In this document: piece after piece, positions 20,640-33,400 of the stretch
Layout: every line of letters starts with the position of its first letter
How positions within the stretch are numbered: the stretch's first letter is position 1
Source: Eutreptiella sp. 'Long Island Sound 2002'
Taxonomy: Eukaryota > Euglenozoa > Euglenophyceae > Eutreptiales > Eutreptiaceae
Assembly (NCBI GenBank): GCA_964036045.1
Contig: OZ038379.1
Coordinates: 118,979,206 to 119,043,205 of the forward strand
Reading direction: 5' to 3'
DNA: 64,000 bases
Program-made: the position numbers and the translations under genes
The notes under the pieces: model-generated
Seen by the model: the letters and a program-made list of their open reading frames with translations, nothing else
The model's database searches: none
Told to the model about the DNA's origin: nothing

Positions 20640-23600
20640 GGCACGTTACTCCGCCCCGGTGTAGGAAAGAGACTGTCACACTATCCCAAGATGTCCACCC
20701 ACATCCATGGCCAACGCCGCCAAACATACTGCAAATGCTGGCCTTGAATGTAGGAGGACCTCACCTAAGGTGGCGGATGTGGGGCCACCTTGCAAAAGGG
20801 ATCACGTCGTCCTCCCCACGCATCGTTGGGATACACGCAGTGGAGTTCAAGATTGGTGAGGCACACTGACCATACGCTGCGATATCCTACGCAAACTACC
20901 TACATTTAGCTCACCGGTTAGGGTCAGGCTCGCGTGTCCTTCTCGGTACATGAGTGTGTCTATAAATACCGCATGGTCCTTGCACACAAGTCGTGACATG
21001 TCATTCCCGGATGAAGACGTTGGGCATTTGAGAGGTTACTTTCATCAACTAGCATGGCCCTTTCACTGACAAAGAGAGGGAAGCCCTAGCTGCCTGGATG
21101 CACAAGGTGCCCAACGTTGGCATTATAGGGCGATACTTCAATGGCGGTATTTGGCACACCAGCCCACACAACTGCCGGACGTGAGTGGCTAGACCACTTC
21201 ATCAACCCACTATACCATACTATCCTACAACCCGCGGGCCCCAGCCACACGTGGGAAGGGAAGCGCCCTGACACCATGCCACTAACGACGGAAGGGAACT
21301 CCCTAACCTTGGGGGCATACTGCACAAAGACATTTGCATGTTCCAGCGACCAGGCTACGGTGGAAATGCACACCACAATCAACCTGCCGCAACCTCCGGC
21401 CCCCGACCCCGATATCGTAAGCATCCATGACTAGTCACACACGGACTTGAAGCGCTTCAGAGCGCCTATATCGCGATGGTACGGATCCCTACCCAGAGAT
21501 GCTGATGTTGCATTCGCGAGTTCTGACATCCTAGAGGACGTGTTTGCGTACGTGAAGGCACACAAAAAGCCGACCCACAACCGGACAAGGCCCAGGTTCA
21601 GTTGGTAGACACCCTTAAAAAGAACCCTTACGACCACGCAGCATTGGTGAAACGGGGAGAGTAAATGCAACGGAAGCGCCATACTAAAGTCATGGAGAAG
21701 TTGCGTTGATCCCGGAAATGGGCATGGGTAACACGGGAACATTCTTAAGAGTATTGGCGTCATGGTTGGTGAAACCTTCGGAAGTGTCCTTCATGGCTCC
21801 GACCGTTCAGTCGGCAAAGCAAAAACTTCCGAATTTCGCAAAGAGCCCTCCGTGGGGAACCGGAACGGGCTTTTAGTATGCCGCCACTACTTAACGAGTC
21901 AAAAACTCCGATACACCAGTCCACCGCTACGTTGCAAGACTTCAAGGAGGCAACACGCCAACGCCGGAAGAAGGCAACGGTGATGGATGGCGTACCACCA
22001 AATATGACATAGAGGTTGCCGGAAGCTGTGCAGGGGGTGTTGTAACCACGAGTATGCTAGGCATGGGATCACGAGTGTATGCTGCACGAGTGGACACAAA
22101 CACAAATAACCGTCTTCTTGTACAACAAGGGTAATCCGAGGGATGCAGCCACCTACCGGCCCAGTGCGATATCCACTTGCATGTACGGGATCATTATCAA
22201 AATCATCCTCCACCGCCTCAAGGCACCTTTGACGGAGGCGTTGTTGGTGCACAAGGTCTGTAATCGCAAGGATCACACGACCTTGTATCGGGGATTGAAA
22301 GTGTGGTCCTCGGCTTTGAACATGGTGGCACCGTATGTTGTCCTATTGAACGTTGCCGAGGCCTACCGCAACACGCTCAACCCCCGTCCTGTGGGCGGTT
22401 AGGCAGAAGGTGGGGGTGCCGGACACCTTCGTTTGCATTATGCATTGGGCATATAAGGCCGCATAGTGCTATTCCCATGTCGATGGTGAGCAACACACGT
22501 ACCGACCACGTCGAGGAGTGAAGCACGGCTGCCCACTTTCCCCATTGGTCTTTTATACGGCACATTGTCCATGGAGTTTCAAGCAATGCAGTTCCACACC
22601 TACATGGATGATGTAGCCTTTGTGTCTCCAGCGAGAGCGACAACCATGAAAATGCTGCATTCAACCACCGAGCCAGGGAGGTGTGCTAGAATTCCATGTT
22701 AACAAAACAAAGATGGACATATACCGGTGGCAGGCGGCGCATCTCCAGTTGAACATTGTTTGGGAAAGGCAAGCGATCACAGTGAAGCTGCCGCTCCTCA
22801 ACTACTTGCGGCATACCAGGGCCCACCCACAATGGGCGCACAAAGCGCGGGCTGACTACCTCGACCTCATCAGCTTGGACCTCTTACAATATGCGCACAC
22901 TCCCATGGATGGGCGGAAACGCAACGAAGTGGTGAACTCAATCCCCCTGCCCAGTTGGTTGCACAGCGGGGTACCCATGCCATCTGATAGGTGGTATCGA
23001 CAGGTGGATAAGCTATGAGCAACATTCGTCCACCAACCCAAAAGGATGGTCCCTTGTCGGAGTGGGCACGTGCTTAGTACCCCCATTGCAGAAGAAGAGA
23101 TGGGCATGCATCAATTGTACTGGGTCTACAGATGCACGTTTGCGACCACCATGCGGCACACCCAGCGGTACCAAGCGACATCCTTCGAAGTCCCCACAAA
23201 TCAGCCAGTGGATAGGATGCAAACAACATTCCTCACCTACACGGTGGTGCTCTCCGCCATGCAATTCCTTCCTAGGATTCCCCTTCTACACGCGCGGCGC
23301 CGGCGTGCGGGCACGAACTTGATTCAAAATGGGAACGGATGCGATGCAAGACTGATAACACAACATACAAACCTGATGGCACAAGAAGATGTAGCCACGA
23401 GGTATGGCCTCAACAAGCCACGGTGGCACGCCCTGGAAGGGGACACGGTCCGAAAAAGCTGTTAAAGAACGCAACTGTGTGGATAAGACGTATACACAAG
23501 CCAACAGCCGCCCACAGGGAAAACGTGGTACACGGGCGATAGCCGCGCAGGCAACCCGACAGGCCGAGAAGACCCACACCATGTTGCGGGTTTGGCTTGG

Positions 23601-25000
23601 GTGCAAATTGTGCACCGATGCACCTAATTCGTATGGTGCGCAATCCCAAAACCCTGTACAAGGAGGAGATCATTGAGATGTATGTGATGTCCTGCTTGGC
23701 GCAAGAGTAAGACGACGTTGTGCGAGACAACTAGGCGGCATCGAATTGTGTACCGCTTGCGCCGTACCATGAGGCACGCGAGGAGGATTTGCGGATACCA
23801 TCGGCTGAGAACACCACAAGAAAATCCTTGCATGCCCGATGGGTTCGGGGGCACCATGCACCTCAGCACGCGAGGTCCCCGCAACACAGGGCTAACATAA
23901 GAGGCAACCACCAATTGAACCCCCTGACAAGTTACGGCAAACAGCTTCCCCTGCCCCCATAAACATCACAGTGACTGTTCGTCATTGAGCCGGGGCATAC
24001 GGAGTCTCCTACGCCCGCGAAAACGTGGATTTTACGCACACGCCCCTACCAAACGCACCCGGATTTCCACCGGGCTTCCACTCGAAGGAAAAATGTTGCT
24101 GGCCACGGCAATGACCTGGGACTTGTACGCCACGGGCACATTCCACATCCGAGAAGCATTGGTGGCACCCATCCATGAGGATGAGACTTTGACTTCCGAC
24201 AGAGGGTGCCATGGCATTAGTACCTTTGCATGCAATGTGCGGCGTACTAGCGGCACAACCTCCCCATGCGGCACGAGACGGCAACAACACCACGCAACCC
24301 GACCGGTGGGACGGTCGTATGGTACACATCTCTGTGTCAGTGAGCACAAAAGGTGGCTCCCACGGAGGAACGCCTAGTCCCACAATGCCACTACGACCCC
24401 AAAAAACCTAGCCACTGACCGATCCCGAGTAACAACGCAGAACCCTCATGCGATCGACGACTCCAAGAACGACAATGGGTTGATTGGGTACACATGCATC
24501 AAGGTGCTAATGCATTTGCCCCCTGCACAAAAATAGGGGCAGAAAAGTTTTTAGCGGGAGGGATGCGGCTCACATTGCCCCAAGCAATGAAAAAAGTGTG
24601 GCGGCCAATGACGGGGGGTCTTTATGTGACAGGAGGAGGTCTTTTACAAACAGCCAAACTCCTAATCCTCGGTACACTTAGGAGTACTATCACAATTAGA
24701 GGGCAGAATTGAGCAGTAGGCCACTCGTAGCACCAGTTCTTACTTTGGCCCAATCACATTGACCGGGGCCCACATAAGAGTGCGTGCTTCGTTTGTCAAT
24801 AGCATCTACATCACATTGTATCCGGCGCACCGCATTCTGTAGGGATAACTAAGGGTCTCGATGTGTGTCATGCCATTGTTTGTGCCACAAGATACGTGCC
24901 CACGTTGGAACCCTACAGTCCATGTATATGAGCTATGTGGCGTTGGTGGCGACGAATCCGGGGTAGGCACCTCAGTCATCTCCAGCTAGTGCACAAGAAG
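20640..25000 (+). mobile_element. degenerate LINE, copy 2 (APE-RT type)
   Basis: An old plus-strand copy of the LINE at 27.3-32.8 kb, scattered over three frames. Recognisable in order: LSQDVHPHPW and LALNVGGPHLRWRMWGH (endonuclease start, near 20680-20790), a GDFND-like GRYFNGG near 21130, RT fingers with RDAATYRPSAISTCMYGIII near 22140-22200, the catalytic YMDDVAF near 22600, TRAHPQW near 22820, and EEMGMHQLYWVYRC near 23090-23130. The far 3' part, including any RNase H, is too decayed to place firmly; a CFVCQ word near 24790 may be the zinc knuckle. Many stops and frameshifts make it inactive. It is useful as an outgroup: it keeps YMDD where the younger copy has YVDE. Confidence 0.8.
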
Positions 25001-27265
25001 TACTACACATCGGCGGCCAAGGTCGCGTACAGACTATAGGACAGGGAGGTATGGTTGGGGGTGGCCATTTCTGAAACATTACAACTCAACCCGGCGAGTT
25101 CCCCTCCGGCTCCGGGTGATACGTCACCAGCAAAGGGAGGTGGTGGCAGGGACGGTATTTGTGTGGATGAATGGTGTCGCTTGCATGTGTAGTGCCTAGA
25201 CTCCTTGCAGCACCAATGGAGATTGCCGCTATCCCATAGAAAGAGTTGGGTGCCAGATGGTGGGTGCCACTCTCCGGGGACATCCCTCAAACGACGTCGC
25301 AGGACACACGATGGGGGGCCATGTGTACCGCTGCTGACCGGGGACCCAAACTCTGGCCTTGCGATGTTCACCTGACGGGCTGCCCCATGCAATCTTTGTG
25401 AAACAGTGTTGCCCACTCTCCCCCACTTAGGCTACTTTTGTGGTAAGTGTGACATGGCGAAAGCAGGAAAAACCACCAAACCCCACCCTAGGGATTGGGT
25501 GCGCACGCGGTGCGGTTGGTGCAACTGCGCTCATTAGACGAGATGCCACGCTTGTCAGGCGGCTAACAAAGCGACCATGGCCCCTGGGGATTGAACGTTT
25601 CCAGGCTGCAGGGGTCATAGTTGGGTAGGGAGGACACACTGCAACCGATGCCCACAACCATGTGTGAAATGGACACTCAAGCCAAGGAAGAAGAAGTCCC
25701 GCTTGACCACCGAGGCCGTACCTCGGATATCTGCATACCGCGAACCTCTCATGCTGTGCCGGACCAAGTGTCCAAATGATATGTTTCGGGTTCACTTTGA
25801 CACTATGGTGCTTTATGTTTTGAGTGACCTATTCTAAGAAATGACCCCCTCCCCCCGGAGCCGGCCGCTCCAAGTGGCGCTAAAATTATATCCATCCTTG
25901 GTGGGTGGGGGTAGGCCTGCCGGTAGTTGTTGTATTTCATAAATGTCCGCACGCGAACCGCAACTAGTTGCGGCACGAAAATATCATGGTCCGCCATGGC
26001 ACTGAGCAAAGATTGTACGAGCCGATGCAACGCTTCCACAGTGAAATGCCTTGCTTGCGCCGACATCTTCCAGGCAGTGCCGAGCGCATGTCACGGATCA
26101 TGATCAATTTGGGTTTTCAAGCATGTTGTCAGCTTTCGCATTTCTTGCCCCCCAATACCCCCAGAACGTGGAATAAGTCACACCATGTGCACGGCGGTGC
26201 AAGAGTGGCAAACAACCTCAATCAACGAGTGTATAGACGTAAATGAGCTATGAACGAAGACGACACCCTTAGGCACTGGCCTAGCCTACGCACAACGGCA
26301 TGTACAACGGCCAACCATAACGATAGACTTCATGCGCGTCTTGCACGTCCACAAGTGGACATCTATGGGGACAGGTGACAACACATATTGGTTATCATGT
26401 TACTGGAGATGATGTCTACCACCGTACCACGGGTACCAGTGTCTCAGGTGATGAGCGCTCAACATTTCAAGGCTAGTACAGTGTACAATTATACGTGCAA
26501 GTGTGATGTTCTAGAGCTAGGGGCACCTTCCACCGTCTTAGTCTGGTTGTGTTGCACCACTGGGGACCTGCCCCAACATAGACATTCGTCCCAGTAGGAG
26601 AATCGTCGTTTCTCACAGGCCATGTGGCCAGGGCCTCCAACGCCCGTGCTCCTCACCGATTGACAGTGCCTACAAAGAGGCCCGTGGTCCACTTGTATGT
26701 TGTACAAGCTACAGGGTAACTTCAGACAAGAAGTAGCGCTCTCCCTCCCAAGCCAATCCAAGGTGAGCAGTGCACAAATCCTCGTCGCCCATCGCGTCGT
26801 GCCGGCAAACCGCAACTCTCCTTAACTCGCTCAACTAAGCCGGGCACCATTTCGCGACCACGAAGCTGTGGTGCGGTGTGGTGCGGTGCAGTGCAGCCGA
26901 GTGCGGTGATGGAAAGACGTGCGTTTTCCTAGCAGGGTGATCTACGGCGACACTTTCCACACACGGCACTTCTTGGCTTGTGGCAGCACATTGACTTTGG
27001 TCACAAGCATACGGGTACATTTGGTGTGTCCTATGTGGGTTCCGGCGCTTTGCGAACAAATAAGGTGTCTACAGTGGAACGTCCTGTGTGCCCGCCGCTA
27101 CGGCAAATTTACTATGTCCGCTAGTTTCCCATGCACATGTACGGGCGGAGGGGTGCCCAAATCGGCCAGTTGTGGGTCTATTTTTTAGTGACCAAATGTT
27201 GTGATCTTTTTTGTGGCTAAGGGGGAGGGGGAGGATGCGGGGGTGCGGGCTGGACCCCCCCCCTG
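25000..27265. other. no recognisable gene
   Basis: Short frames on both strands and no domain recognised. A small (GTGCG)n-like stretch lies at about 26873-26900. Confidence 0.35.
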
Positions 27266-27496
27266 TTATTTTTTTTTTGGCTGACTCTAGAAGTTCAAAG
27301 AGTACTCAAGACTGTGCTTGGCAAAGTGGGCGTCTCCAGCATATGATACAGTGGATCCCCGCAACGCGGGGCACGTGGCAAAGACCCAGGGTTCACATGC
27401 GTATACCAGAGGGCTCTCTGATGCGGTACGCAAAACCGCCACGCCATATGGCAAGCCTATAATGCGTAAGATTTAAGGAGGTTAAGACATGCTGCA

Positions 27497-27885
27497 TCAC
27501 GTGTGTGCCATTCCCCAAAGATCCTCAAGAGAGACAAGCTTTCTTCGCTTTGCAGGGGACATGACCGGTGGCGGGCGTTGGCCCAGGATGCCGGGCCTTT
27601 TGTGGCACTGACGTTTAGGCAGAGGTGACTCCACCCCGTGGGCGGCGCGCTCAGATGCCCACAATTGGCTCATCACCGAAAAGAGCTGAATCCTTTGGTT
27701 ATGCCACTGGTAGTGCTGGTCTGCGGAGGTGGTCCACACTCTAGCACGTCGCAGAAGGGAGTGCCAGTGCCGTGATGGCCGCAGCAGATCATCTAGCACA
27801 TCGCGGTATGAATCCATCAGTGAGGCCCCGAGAACGGCACGCTGATGCAGAAACCAAGGTTGGGCCACATACTGCATTGCCGAAG
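27497..27885 (-). pseudogene. LINE ORF, C-terminal piece
   Basis: A 126-codon frame that follows the RNase H/knuckle piece after a one-base frame change. It is rich in Trp, His and Arg and ends in a basic stretch (KRPGIL... PAKRRKLVSLEDLWG) before a TGA. No known domain; the basic end could serve in nuclear localisation or nucleic acid binding. It is assigned to the LINE by position, strand and absence of any gap. Confidence 0.6.
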
Positions 27886-29445
27886 CTACCTATTGTGCCC
27901 CTGGGTCTGCGGTACTGGGAGGCACTCGTCGAGATATTTCACCGCCCATGACTTGGTATGGTACGACTGCGGCCGGTCCCATGTGCGCACCGCTCTACGG
28001 TGGGACGTCTCTTGGAAGACGCGGCCATCCCGCCGCGATGTTCTCTCCCGGGGCCCTATGTACCCTACTTGATTGCGGAGGACAGAGTCCGTGGGGTTTG
28101 GTCGTACAGCTCTTGGGCGCAGCTTTGTGTAGCATGCCGGCACCGCTGTGGATAGCGTGGGCGACACCTGTGGGTCGCTGGGGGGCATGGTGAGTTGGCC
28201 GCGCAGTTGGCACACGCCATGTAGGGCGTGGTACTGGTGCCAGGCCACACGTTCCCTTAGGTCTACCCGCATTGTTCGGGGGATGTGGTCCCATAAGGAC
28301 TGTGGTATGCGAAGGCAGGAAACATGGTGTAGGTCCGCCGCCGGCACCCTGTTCCACCATTCCGTTACCGTATCTTGCCATGGTCCCCAGGTGCTAAGCC
28401 ACATGTTGCGAAATGCGACCTTCCAACGCATGCAGTGGATGAGGCGCTTGTGGACAGTGGTCCCGTGATGGAGGGGACATATGGGGCATTTGGGGGTGGC
28501 ATGGTCCCACGGCGCGCCCGTCCCATCCCATCGTACCTGGCCCCAGAGCCATTTAACCAACAGCATACGTCGGTCCACGCGCATCGGCAGCCAAGATACC
28601 CAGTGCGCACCGTCGAAAGTGACAACTCGCCTCCGCTGGAGGATCCATTTCCGCGCCGGAGTGGGGGCGGGCCCGCCGCACATTGCAATATCTTCAAGGC
28701 GCCGGGGGTCGTAATCCGGCACAGGTAGGCGCGTGGCCATCTTGGCGAGCACGTCTACTTCCCCATTGCGCCGAATTTGTTTGTGTTCCTGCGCGTTACG
28801 GGCCTCCGTCTCAAGGAGGTGGCTGGGGATCCACTCCTCGGCGACGTGTTTGTGTTGCACCTGGTTGCACACTTTGTGGCGGATGTCGGCGTCGGAACAT
28901 TCGTGCGTGGGTCGGCGGTGTGCGCATTTGGTGACGGCCATGTTGTCGATATATTGAGTGTCACCGTCAGATGCGATGGCTGCGCCAATGGCTGCTCCGT
29001 ACATTTCAGCCCTGTAGGACTGCTGTGGGCCCGCCACCCGGGCAAGGATGCGAAGAGGCCCTTTTGTCACTGCTGCGCCCGCCGCTTGGTATTCCGAGCC
29101 CGCAATCTGAACCGTTTGAAGGCTATCATCGGAGTACAGGGACGTTCCGGTTGGCGGTTGCTGGTTTGAGTAGCATGGTATACCCGCGATGGTGACAGGG
29201 CGGTATCCCGCAGGCACCGTGCCCGCCGAGGGGTCTTCGTGGTACCGGTGTGGGGCAATGTAGTGGCGCGTGTGGAGGGCATCCCCCACCTGCTCTTTGC
29301 GGGCTAACAGGAGGACGCCGTCATCGGAGCTTTCGCTGTCGATGAGGTTGGGCCCCCCGGCTGGCCGCGGCGGAAGTGCTATGTGAAGTGCGGTACGAGC
29401 ACCCAGCTGGGTGAGTATAGCCAGGTAGTAGCGAATAGGTACCAC
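27886..29445 (-). pseudogene. LINE ORF, RNase H and zinc-knuckle piece
   Basis: A 519-codon open stretch in the same frame as the RT piece and separated from it only by a TGA. RNase H is at about residues 103-250, with acidic residues in the expected order: YSDDS, YRAEMYG, YIDNMAV and NGEVDVLAK. It would degrade the RNA strand during target-primed reverse transcription. A zf-RVT-like knuckle follows at about residues 340-360 (CPICP, then TTVHKRLIHC). The C-terminal 150 residues are unassigned. The terminal frame change at 27886 suggests inactivation. Confidence 0.85.
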
Positions 29446-30456
29446 TCAGGAGGGCAGTTCTTTGCTAAGGTCGCAGCCAATGGATCCCGGACGTGACCGT
29501 AATGTGTTCTGTACCATTGTGGTGAAGCGTGCTCTGTGGGCCCAAAACAGTTGGTGTAACCCCATTCCGCCCAGGCGGTGAGGGGAAGTGACATGGAGGA
29601 CGTTGTATGATTTGTGAACGCCCACCTTATTGAGTTCCATGCCCTCCGCCATAAGCACAAACCGCAAGCACATGGAGTCCATGGTTTTGAACATTGAGTC
29701 GTTGGGGAGAAACAAGGTGCGGTACGTCCATCGTGGGATCAAGACGGTGTTCAGCAGCTGCACCCGCTCGAAAGCGTTCAGTGGCAAGTATTGATATCGC
29801 GCCAGATCAGCTGCGGCCGTCCCCACGAAGTCATCACGTGCCTTTTGTTCCCAGGTCGGATGTGCCACGAGGTGACCAAGGTAGTGGAAGACAGGGGGCT
29901 GCAGCGGCAATCGCGCATCGCCCCAAGTGATGGCGTCCCTGGTCGGGGACTCTCTTCGTGCCACACCCTGACGGCGGGAGGGCGGGGCCCAACGGTACAC
30001 CTGTGTCTTTGAAGGGTTCGTCTTGAGGCCCAGTATGGGAGACAACTGAGTGACGCGCTCCAGGACGTGCTGCATCTCCCGTTGGTTCGGGGAGATGATG
30101 GCGATTTCGTCGACATAGGCCACTATGGTGCTCTTGGGAAATTCCCTCGTGAGAGTCTGGTGGAAGGCCTCATACACCAAAACAAAAAGGGCTGGGGACA
30201 GGGGGCACCCCTCCTTGATGCCACGGCGCAACGGAAAACGAACGTCTCCGTACACCCCCGTGCTGTGCGCGTAGATGCTGGCCACCATGTTGTAGATGCG
30301 GGCCGGGGTTCCAATCAACTGGAGTCCGTAGGTGAGACACTCATGGGGCATGCTGGGGTAAGCCTTTGCGATGTCCAGGAGGCATACCAACTCTCCGTCC
30401 CTGTATTGGTGCAAAAGCATCGACATGCGGAGGGCTTGTTGTGATGTGGTATAGCC
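29446..30456 (-). pseudogene. LINE reverse transcriptase, palm and thumb piece
   Basis: Continues the RT domain in frame after a TGA at 30457-30459. Motifs in order: LVCLLDIAKAYPSMPHE (motif A, catalytic Asp), RRGIKEGCPLSPALF (motif B), AYVDEIAII (motif C), then LGLKTNPSKTQVY. Motif C has Glu where the second catalytic Asp of YxDD is expected, a change likely to impair polymerase activity; the older copy at 22.6 kb keeps DD. It ends at a TGA (29446-29448), after which the frame goes on into RNase H. Both stops could come from CGA by a C-to-T change. Confidence 0.85.
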
Positions 30457-33400
30457 TCACCTACATCCTGCTTGGGGGTCGGAGAGCGCCGCGTTGATGG
30501 GCCCTCGCAAGGTTTCCAATATGAGGCGCGCAAGAATGGAGTACATCCCCGTGGCTACGCTGATGGGCCGGTAACTACGGGCCGCCTCAGGGGGGCCAGG
30601 CTTGTAGATCATGGCTATTCTGGCCTGCAGCCAGTGCTGTGGCACATTGTCGCTTTCCCACACATGGCGCACCGCTATGTAAAGGTCCCACTGTAGTTCC
30701 CTAGGTAACCACTGGTGAAGGTGTGGCGCCACGTGGTCCATGCCTGCCGCCTTGTTCTTGGGTTGCCGTAGTGCTTTTGTGAAAGATTGCCAGGAGGGAG
30801 GATCGGGGCTTACTGGTCGTCGTGGCTTTAAGACTTGTGACAGAAGAGCCTTGGCCTCTTCCGGTCTCCATGGCGGGTCCCCTGCGAAGTGCGGAAGATG
30901 TTCGGCGGCCGAGGCCATGTCCGGTTGCGGGCGGGTCGTGCGGAAGGGGGTGATCAGCCACCACTTTAGGGCATTGAAAAAAGTAGAGCGGCCGCGTACC
31001 GCACATTTTCGGAAGCGTCTCAGGTGTCGTTGGGCCCGTTTCATATTATTGGTCGCCCTATGGTGTGCCCAAGCCTGCTGGGCCCTCTTGGAGGTAGGAT
31101 TGCGATGCAACTCGTCAGCCAGCTGTTGTTCGACCGCATCTTGAACTGGCTGTGGGCGGGGGTGTGCTTGTACAAAGCTGGACGCTGCGGCAATGATGGC
31201 GTCCGCCCTGTCCAGTGGGTGCATGATGTAATCTTGATGAGTCGAGTGCGCCTTGGACCATTGGGACATGTGGCGCGAAAACTTGCGGAATAACGAGGAG
31301 GGCCAGTGCGACACATTGCCAATCACCGATGGCGGCGCCGGCCGCGGTCCCAATGGGTTCAGTACTGTGACTCTGACCGCTTTGTGGTCACCCGCATGGG
31401 GAAAGTCAATGGTGTCCGCAGAGATGGGGGGGTGAATGTCCCATGCCGCGGGACAAAACAGAACAACGTCCAAGCGGCGACCCCGGCAATGTGTGGCGAG
31501 ATTTTGAGGGTTGGTGTTTGGCGCATGTGCCAAGATCGGGTCCAGCAAGGCTCCGGATTCGAGGAGCGGGTGCCAGTACCTGTTTGGCTGGGAAGGACGT
31601 CCCCACACACAATCGTTGAAGTCTCCCATAAGGATAACCAGGTCTGGCAATTGTGCAAGCCATTCGTCCAGCTTTTCACGTTGGTCCCGCAAAAATGGCC
31701 CGTGGATGTTGGCGATGACGTACCGTGTGTGGCAAGGGAGAGCGATTTTGATGGCGCGGGCCTGGCTCCCCATGGAGGGCAGTTTGGAGACATATCTGGA
31801 TATGGAGTTGTGGACGAGGAATTGTGTGTCCGGGTTCTCGTCTCCGTAGGTGATGGGGAGGTAGATGCCATCCATAGCCGCTGTCCAAGCTGCATGATGG
31901 GATCCACTGCGAAATCGAAACTCTTGTAGGGCAACAACTGCGGGCTGTTCAACGATAATCTCCGCCAGGACGTGCCCCCAATGTCGCCGTGAGAGGAAAG
32001 GTTCCCCGACATTGAGTGTCAGGAAGGATGGGTCTGGCCGGGGAGGGGGGCTATGCCCTGGATTGGGGTGGACGTCATTGGACAGACGTTTCATCCGCTG
32101 TGCCGGATCCCATAGGATGAGGCCCGGCAATCGGGGGCGCGCAAGTGTTTGACATAAGGGTGCATGTGCATGTGCACGAGTGTCGTGCACATGCGGTGGT
32201 GTCCAAATGGGTAGTCCCACATGGACGAGTGTAAGCAATAGGACGTACCAGCCCGGCAGGTTAGAGTAGTGCCACCTGTGTTGGTGTTGTAGCACGTGCC
32301 GTCGGCGTCGTGGCGCGCCGCAATTATGCCCAATGTAGCACCATGATGGCAGTTGAACCACATGCATCGGTGAACACATAGAAGTGACCCGGCCGCTCCA
32401 TAGCAGCGCATACAAGAGGAACAGGTAAGGGAGAGACTTGATCCATCGTGCTCTCCAGAAGTCCCGTGTCTGGCGTTTTTTGTGTTGCCTGTGGGATGAG
32501 GAGGACGTGTCGGATGTGGAAGAGGACGAGGACAAGGTGTCGGACGGGCGGCGTTTGCCCCCCAACGTGCGTCGCATGAAGACGGGCTCCCGTCCCAGCA
32601 TCCGTGCGAGGCGTTGGCCTACTGCTCCGGAAGGGCTCCCAACGGGATCAGGGACAACAATACCTGGGCTGGGGTGCAGCAGTGGGACGTGTTCGCGGCC
32701 CACTATCCGTGCGAGGCGTTGGCCTACTGCTACGGAGGGGCTCCCACCGAGATCGGGGACAGCAATGCCTTGTGTGGGGTGTCGCTCATAGGTCGCCACA
32801 GTTGACGAGTCACCCACGGCGGGGAGATCGGCCGGAGTGGAAGGAGCGAGCTGGGTAATCTCGGCGCTGGTCATACCTTTCACGCCGAATGGGTCGGCGA
32901 TGTGGGAGACCCAGCTCTCAACGGGAGCCTCACCAGTTGCGATGGCCTGTACGTAGTAGCAGAACATGGAGAACATAGCCAAACGGTCGTTCTTGATCTG
33001 CTTCACCTTCAGTATATTGATAGTGTCAGGGTCGTCACCCAAACTCAGATGGTCAGAGGCTTCACCAGGGTGGTGCAGGCGCATACCCTTGCACAGAGGA
33101 CCACCGTTCACACAGCAGGCCTCAACGGCAGCCATCAGGGCAAACTGGCAGGCCACGATAGCAGGGATGGGCTGGGTGTGCACCAGGTTGGAGCTGCCAA
33201 GGGAGTCCAGACCGCCCTCAGGGAAGATCCGAGCACCAGCCTTGAACCACATAGGCTGGTCGACCTGCATACCAGTGTACTTGGCCAACAACTCAGGGGT
33301 CAAGCAGCCCAAAGTGCCTAACATACCCCAACGCGCATGGATCATCTCGGCCTCACGGTATGCGGCGAAGGTGGTAGGGTCGGCGGCCAAACCGGCCGCG

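Larger units (their letters stand above)
27266..32840 (-). mobile_element. LINE, copy 1 (APE endonuclease, RT, RNase H)
   Basis: A nearly full-length non-LTR retrotransposon on the minus strand. Order: N-terminal region with a duplicated 30-odd-residue repeat and Ser-rich basic stretch, hydrophobic segment, DVHPNPG motif, APE-type endonuclease, reverse transcriptase, RNase H, CCHC-like knuckle, basic C-terminus. The coding frame is continuous except for two in-frame TGA codons (30457-30459 and 29446-29448) and a frame change near 27886. A T-run at 27269-27279 on the plus strand (A-run on the element strand) may mark the 3' end. The 5' end is not a normal boundary: the ORF continues in frame into LHCII sequence at about 32840. 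Confidence 0.9.
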
